A stretch of 64,000 nt of DNA, taken from NCBI GenBank assembly GCA_003194525.1, contig NBIV01000108.1, forward strand, positions 124,001-188,000, written 5' to 3'. Below, in pieces: positions 59,601 to 64,000 of the stretch (its first letter is position 1; the number at the start of each line of letters is the position of its first letter). A model generated the notes under the pieces. It had not been told where the DNA came from and searched no databases. It saw only the letters and a program-made list of their open reading frames with translations. A program made the position numbers and the translations under genes. This DNA comes from Gracilariopsis chorda (lineage: Eukaryota; Rhodophyta; Florideophyceae; Gracilariales; Gracilariaceae).

Positions 59601-59966
59601 CCGCTCAGTATACCCTCTTCCCGGCTTCCAACACTCACAAGAGCGTCATCACAGAAGTTAGCTGCCTTTGCGGATGTTACAGTTGCGAAACTGGCTCTAC
59701 ACCGCGCGTGATTTCACACCAAGCGACCAAACTCTTTCTCGTGAGCTCGAAACCTCTTAACCTCGAATTCCATCTTCTGCGAAATCCTCCACCTGTCAAA
59801 TCCCAGTCTTAGCCAACACGCCCTGGCACCGAATCTTACTTCATATCGTATCAGTATATCCAAACCTTCGGCGGGTGTCTCTATACCGGCTACTGGCCTT
59901 CACTTCAAGAACGCTGGAGCGCAGCAACGCACTAAGCCTCACGTGCTGAGAAGGTTCTCCACCGCC
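56628..59966. other. Gene-free stretch, possible coding debris near 59.2-59.7 kb
   Basis: 3.3 kb without an intact gene. It holds a TGTACC-AA-GGTACA inverted repeat near 57293-57306 and nested ATGATG inverted repeats at about 58733-58771. Around 59222-59711 two adjacent frames look protein-like (for example KGGVELPTYHKIASAKAFGP, then LDVFGIGEGRRAVALEIFLG) but are broken by stops; this may be a decayed element. The last ~200 bp before 59967 are C/T-rich and probably a promoter/leader. Confidence 0.4.
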
Positions 59967-60515
59967 ATGCAGATCGCAGACGTTGTTTTTCAGTCGGAGC
60001 AGATCAAGATTCGCGACTGGCCCCACGCTAGAACCGATTGTCCTTCCGTATGGAACGGGTCGAAGGTCCCTTGTGCTCAGTGCTACTGCTATGTATGTGA
60101 TGTTCCCATATCGGAGTGCGATGATGTGGTGCTGCACGCTTCTGCAAGCGGCAGAACCCCCGAGTGGGCGCACAAGAAACGTTGTCGTCGAGCTCTTGTA
60201 AACACTTGGTCAAATATTCCAGACTTAGTGAATCTTCTGGTATCATTTTCTGTCGATGAAAGTAAGGTACGATCAGGGCACAGGACAAATCCTTCTCGCC
60301 GACTCACTTCACCTACTTCTGTCAACATCGAAGACCATATACATAACCAAGTTAACGTGGTGAAGGTGTTGAACTATGAGGATTATACGCAAAATGACGG
60401 CAAACATCGAAGCGATGGCGCCGTTCAGGCTTTGGTGTCGGTAAAAAGTGAAAAACCCCTTGTCGACGCGCTTTGTGGACTGAAGATAGAAAAAGAGACA
60501 ACGCATACACCGTAA
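59967..60515 (+). CDS. Small Cys-rich protein with CxxCxCYVCD module
   Basis: A 182-residue protein from the ATG at 59967. Residues about 4-75 hold a Cys/His module: IADVVFQ..., DWPHARTDCPS, then VPCAQCYCYVCDVPISEC and a closing Trp/Lys/Cys segment (EWAHKKRC). The H-x3-DC plus CxxCxCYVCD arrangement recalls a domain I know from plant RPM1-interacting protein 13-like proteins and uncharacterised proteins in other eukaryotes; its biochemical role is unknown. The remainder is polar, with no membrane span. Start uncertain: a GTG eight codons upstream is also in frame. Convergent with the 391-residue gene. Confidence 0.6.
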   Translation: MQIADVVFQSEQIKIRDWPHARTDCPSVWNGSKVPCAQCYCYVCDVPISECDDVVLHASASGRTPEWAHKKRCRRALVNTWSNIPDLVNLLVSFSVDESKVRSGHRTNPSRRLTSPTSVNIEDHIHNQVNVVKVLNYEDYTQNDGKHRSDGAVQALVSVKSEKPLVDALCGLKIEKETTHTP

Positions 60516-60826
60516 GAGTTCGAGTGAACGTCGACTTGAAAAGGACTGCATAGTGCACGCAGTGAAATAACTTGTAGCTATGGTATACTGGGAAGCTCTT
60601 AACTCATCACCCAGGGTGTATACACAGCTGTTGGGTTTCTTTGTCATGCTACCGTAGACGACCTAAAGGCAGAGACAGTTCAGAAGTCAGGATGCTGGGA
60701 CGAATAGCGTCGGCCTGAGGAACAGCTTGATTTCAAGAGCTTTCTCTAAGGAGACGGAAGACTTGTTGGATTGCATGTTACCTCATATCCGAGCAGTAGA
60801 AGCGTACTCGTAGATTAAAAAGCGCA
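60516..60826. other. Convergent 3' spacer
   Basis: 311 bp between two stop codons. No element recognised. Confidence 0.4.
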
Positions 60827-62002
60827 TTACCTTTGAACAACTTTATGTGATCCAACCATAGCTGTGACGTCACAAGTATCCATCGACGTAAGAAGTTTAA
60901 CTCTACATCTCGCACCAAGTAAATCGCTATAGCACTCTTTGGAATATCCATTGAACACGCGTTCCCACTCAGGGTCGCGGTACAAGGCGACAGCAAATGC
61001 AGCGATGTCAGCTAGAGGTTTACCTATCATTTCAAACTGCAACGCCTTTTGCACGAACTTCTCGCGCAGGGCAACTGCCTTCCGCGAAACGTTTGCTAGA
61101 TGCGACATGGCGGCTCTACGTCGCTTTTCTTCCCGCTCTGCAGACAAGTAGCTTGCATGCTGTAGTACTCGTCTGCACAAAAAAGTCCATGAGGTTGCAA
61201 GACGCTCTCGGACGTATGTTTGGAGAGCTAGAAACCCTTGCGAAGGCCCTCGAGCTACCGGCATGCTCTTCTCTAAAACGGGGTGCGCTCCAGGGTTGGA
61301 CAGGGAACATGGAGAGGGCGCTACTGGAATAGATTCCGGTGGTCCGCGGACAAGGATGTTGTACGACTTCAAGATATCCACAACCAGAGGATAGAGCGAC
61401 GTGCGTACCAACACACCACCCAGCAAGTACGCGTATACGCAGCCTGCTGAAGCGCGAACTATGTGAGCATCTACCAGTACAGGACGAGAGCGACGAGGTG
61501 GGGGTATTGGTAGCTGCAGCCTTGGAGGGTCCGGAGTTTCCGCTGAAGACAACCAACGCTCAAGGGCGGATTGCTCTTCATGTAACGAACGACAGAGCAT
61601 GTTGATGTAACACAGCTTGACATAACAGGCGATGCGTGGCAGGATGTTGCCAGTGCAGGCTCGTATCTTTTCGAGCGTCTTGTCGTTCCGGATTGATGCG
61701 TAAGGCGGAAGCGGCGGGTAAAATGAGGTTGCTTGTGTAGGGGTGACATCGGCGTGGACTGGCTCCAGACGCAGGCGCAGCAGGCGCCATAATGAGTCGA
61801 CTAGCATGGTCGCCCAACCGCATTTCAAGTGAGGAACGTAGAGCGTGTAGCGCGTGTAGTGTACGAGATGGGAAGACGGATGGCACGCCTTGGGACGAAG
61901 AGAGGCAGAGTGACTTAGAATCTGAGTTTTGGAGGAGTACTGAGAGAGCTTGTGTAGCTGTGCGTCCAGCTCGGAATCGAATAGACCGTCCAGCAGCAGC
62001 AT
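60827..62002 (-). CDS. Conserved-looking protein of unknown function, 391 residues
   Basis: Long open frame starting at the first ATG after an in-frame stop. Codon pattern and alternating helical segments look like a real protein. Visible: a moderately hydrophobic N-terminal third, helices around CTGNILPRIACYVKLCYINMLCRSLHEEQ, a Pro-rich loop (LQLPIPPPRRSRP), then a hydrophobic segment ASAGCVYAYLLGGVLVRTSLYPLVVDILKSYN. A basic helical C-terminal part follows (EREEKRRRAAMSHLANVSRKAVALREKF). The LLGGVLVRTSLYPLVVDIL stretch faintly resembles the carrier fold of outer-mitochondrial SLC25A46/MTCH-like proteins, but there is no PxD/ExxK carrier signature to confirm it. I assign no function. Divergent from the retroelement at 62496. 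Confidence 0.6.
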   Translation of the reverse strand: MLLLDGLFDSELDAQLHKLSQYSSKTQILSHSASLRPKACHPSSHLVHYTRYTLYVPHLKCGWATMLVDSLWRLLRLRLEPVHADVTPTQATSFYPPLPPYASIRNDKTLEKIRACTGNILPRIACYVKLCYINMLCRSLHEEQSALERWLSSAETPDPPRLQLPIPPPRRSRPVLVDAHIVRASAGCVYAYLLGGVLVRTSLYPLVVDILKSYNILVRGPPESIPVAPSPCSLSNPGAHPVLEKSMPVARGPSQGFLALQTYVRERLATSWTFLCRRVLQHASYLSAEREEKRRRAAMSHLANVSRKAVALREKFVQKALQFEMIGKPLADIAAFAVALYRDPEWERVFNGYSKECYSDLLGARCRVKLLTSMDTCDVTAMVGSHKVVQR

Positions 62003-62495
62003 GGGGATCCGAACGAGATTGAGGTCTGTCTAAGCGGGAACCTGAGCGGTGCTCCGTGAGGGGCGTCAGGGCTTTTCGATGGCTGCGAATTGCTCAGACG
62101 TAGATAGCGTTGTTGCCAAGGTGACGAGACCGCGGAAAACGTGCCTCGTTGCGGCCTTTTCTGTTGCTGTTGCCGCGAGTTACACGTAGCTGCACGTTTG
62201 CGTTGTAGCCTTCGAAGTTCGTGTGATAAGTTGCGTACGTGTCGAATTGTTACACGGCATTGTAATTGAACAAGAGCGCACATCCGAATTAGACATATCA
62301 CGTCGCGCCAACTGACAACGTGAAAGGTCAGGGAAGAGACTCTTATGCGCAGAAGAAGGGCGCGGGCGAGTGTTATAAGAGGAGCGGAGATGCGCAGAGT
62401 AAAGAAAGGAGAGGGCCAGATGAGAAGTGGGCGGACTCCGAGCAATTGTGCTTTCTACAGTTTCTCCAGATTACATATCGTCCCACGTAATTGAA
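62003..62495. other. Upstream region of the retroelement, LTR not resolved
   Basis: 493 bp between the 391-residue gene and the gag ATG. It includes a TATA-like TTATAAG at about 62373. The 5' LTR and primer-binding site should lie here, but their limits cannot be set because the 3' LTR is outside the window. Confidence 0.35.
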
Positions 62496-63707
62496 ATGAC
62501 GTCCACACAATCCACAGTTATTGGCCCAGCGCAACAATCACCAACAAACCTCCTCGAACCACCTCGACTGGAATCTACGACCGACAAGTACTTATGGCGG
62601 CAAAGCGTGAGAATTTGGGCGAAACGGGTTGTCGACTATGCAAAAGGAAGAGACAACCGAGCCAAGGGTGTAGCCAACACCTTGTGTCTAACACTCTACT
62701 CTTGCATGAACTATGGACATCAACAACTCGTGAACAGATCCGTCAATGCGGGAGAGATCTGCTTGCGAACAAAAAACAATACACAAAACAACGAACGACT
62801 CGAGGAGTTGGAGAAAATCATCCACTTAGTCGCGAAAGATTCGGTATCAGACTCCGTCAGGCGTAAGGTTAAGATGATCAGAGTAATTCACAACTGCGTG
62901 AAAGGAGACAAAGAAAGCTCCAGTACATATGCCGACCGGTTTTACGGCAACGCACAAGCATACTTAAACCTATCCGGAGGAAGAGAAGATGGTTAGGACA
63001 GTCAGACCTTTGCAATGGTACTATTGGAAAATGCGAACCTTCCAACGGTTACGTTCAATAACGTAGTCTCTACCCGAATCGCCGCCGCAAGGGTCAACCC
63101 CAGTTCTACCGAAAATTACCACACGATATCAGCAACGAAACTCAGTATGTTGAAGGAGATTCTAGCGAAGATAACAGACCTCACTACTCAACAAGTTGAC
63201 TCAGATAATAACACGACCCAGCGAACCGTATCCGACATACTTAACTTTCAAGAAGTCAGAGATTGCCAACGAACCATCAACAACATATTGAGCCCGCACA
63301 AGTTTTCCATGACCGAGAAATCAGAGGAATGTTTCATTCGTCTTAAGGATGCAGTAACAGCTATCAAGGATCTGCAGACAGAGTACCAAGAATATAGCAA
63401 TGCGACGACCGATTCAGGAGAAGACGGAAAAATCGTCAAGACCATGATAACCGGAAGGGGATACCAGACATTCGGATTAAATCAGAAACGAGGACCATTC
63501 CGTAAGAAAGGGAATTGTTGGGCATGCGGTAAGCCAGATCATCAATGGAAAGATCGCAAATGCGAGATGCATCCACTGAACAGAAAAGGACCGAACAACG
63601 GATCGGAAGAACAGCAGTGGAATAAAAAGCATAAGTCAAATGAAGAACAGGATGATACGGGCAGAGGCGAAGATCCGAAACCAGAACATAAGCAGTATTT
63701 TCAGTAA
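62496..63707 (+). CDS. Gag polyprotein of retrotransposon, with an internal in-frame TAG
   Basis: Starts at the ATG at 62496. A helical capsid-like region (KYLWRQSVRIWAKRVVDYAKGRDN..., YADRFYGNAQAYLNLSG) is interrupted by TAG at 62994-62996. The same frame continues with DSQTFAMVLLENANLPTV, a natural Gag continuation, so the stop is either read through or a recent inactivating change. After a further helical region a zinc knuckle follows near 63516-63565 (CWACGKPDHQWKDRKC). Its spacing is C-x2-C-x4-H-x6-C, not the usual x4 at the end. A basic, hydrophilic tail ends at TAA 63705-63707. Confidence 0.75.
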
Positions 63708-64000
63708 GTAGGATCGGTGAGCTCCAACCAGATCCTAATCCAATCTTAGACGAAGGGGCACCAACATCAACCGGCAGTATAGTCACCGCCACACGGATCT
63801 GTGACATCCTTGGGATACAACTAAACTTAGATCCACCACGAGAAGAATACTTACAAAGATGGGGTCCAAACGGCGTGAACGCTAAACCAATCAAATGCTC
63901 TTGGACCTTGACTATCAATGACGAAGTATCCAGACCCTTGGCACTAACATTCGACCTGACTGCCGGCGACGACCCACTTATCATCGGGCTCGACATCAAA
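63692..64000 (+). CDS. Retropepsin-like protease frame (partial, runs off the window)
   Basis: Open in the -1 frame relative to gag, overlapping it by 13 nt after an in-frame stop at 63689-63691. It contains PILDEGAPTSTGSIVTATRICDILGI and, further on, DDPLIIGLDIK, which match the active-site loop and flap/ILG region order of retroviral-type aspartic proteases. The active-site triad reads D-E-G where D-S/T-G is expected. No canonical slippery heptamer is obvious in the overlap. Incomplete at 64000. Confidence 0.6.

Larger units (their letters stand above)
62496..64000 (+). mobile_element. LTR-type retrotransposon, 5' part (cut by window end)
   Basis: Gag-like frame with a zinc knuckle followed by a retropepsin-like frame, in the order expected of an LTR retrotransposon. 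Reverse transcriptase and integrase would lie beyond 64000, so the superfamily (Copia or Gypsy) cannot be decided. Confidence 0.8.

Noticed and set aside
1-64000. CRISPR arrays, operons, Shine-Dalgarno sites, prokaryotic integrase/attachment sites
   Set aside because: No regularly spaced direct repeats of CRISPR type were seen, and gene content and spacing are eukaryotic.

Overview
The window is nuclear DNA of a photosynthetic eukaryote. The best guess is a mesophilic red alga; this is inferred from gene content, not proven. About twenty genes are recognisable. Almost all read as single uninterrupted frames, and they are packed on both strands between gene-poor, repeat-bearing stretches. The eukaryotic markers are KIN17, alpha-SNAP, a p24 cargo receptor, Nup62, topoisomerase III alpha and AGC kinases. 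The plastid markers are a TIC236/TamB envelope protein and phylloquinone-pathway enzymes. A TALE homeodomain protein with PBX-like recognition-helix residues and a chondroitin-type GalNAc transferase homologue fit a red alga. The single-exon habit fits too.

Layout. 0-10 kb: KIN17 (+), CHGN-family glycosyltransferase (-), DEAD-box/GUCT RNA helicase (+), bZIP factor (-), isopentenyl phosphate kinase (-). 10-14.7 kb: GC-rich, gene-free. 14.7-22.7 kb: TALE homeobox gene (-) and a 2036-residue TIC236 homologue (-). Their GC-rich ends carry long C/G tracts. 22.7-26.2 kb: no intact gene; a multiply frameshifted coding relic, a diverged repeat pair and a possible hAT-like miniature element. 26.2-36.3 kb: p24 protein (+), mitochondrial IF-3 (-), a free-standing ANL C-terminal domain protein (+), MenB (-), MenF-MenD fusion (+). 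36.3-39.5 kb: repeats. 39.5-52.2 kb: membrane-anchored subtilisin (-), topoisomerase III alpha (-), alpha-SNAP (+), Nup62 (-), PH-AGC kinase (+). 54.9-56.6 kb: a second PH-AGC kinase split by a one-base frameshift in a T9 run. 60-62 kb: a Cys-rich CxCYVCD protein (+) and an unidentified 391-residue protein (-). 62.5 kb to the end: the 5' part (Gag, start of protease) of a retrotransposon.

Functional links. MenB and the MenF-MenD fusion are divergent neighbours, so three steps of 1,4-dihydroxy-2-naphthoate synthesis lie in one 7-kb stretch. An ANL-domain protein is next to them. The two kinases are diverged tandem duplicates. Most other neighbours are unrelated housekeeping genes.

The most unusual signals are: the men gene pair, with a peroxisomal-type C-terminus on MenB; the isolated ANL C-domain that seems to lack its catalytic lysine; the kinase pair with DLG/DYG in place of DFG; an over-represented palindromic motif TACCAACGGTA in intergenic DNA; a 47-bp near-perfect palindrome; and a small set of dispersed repeats.
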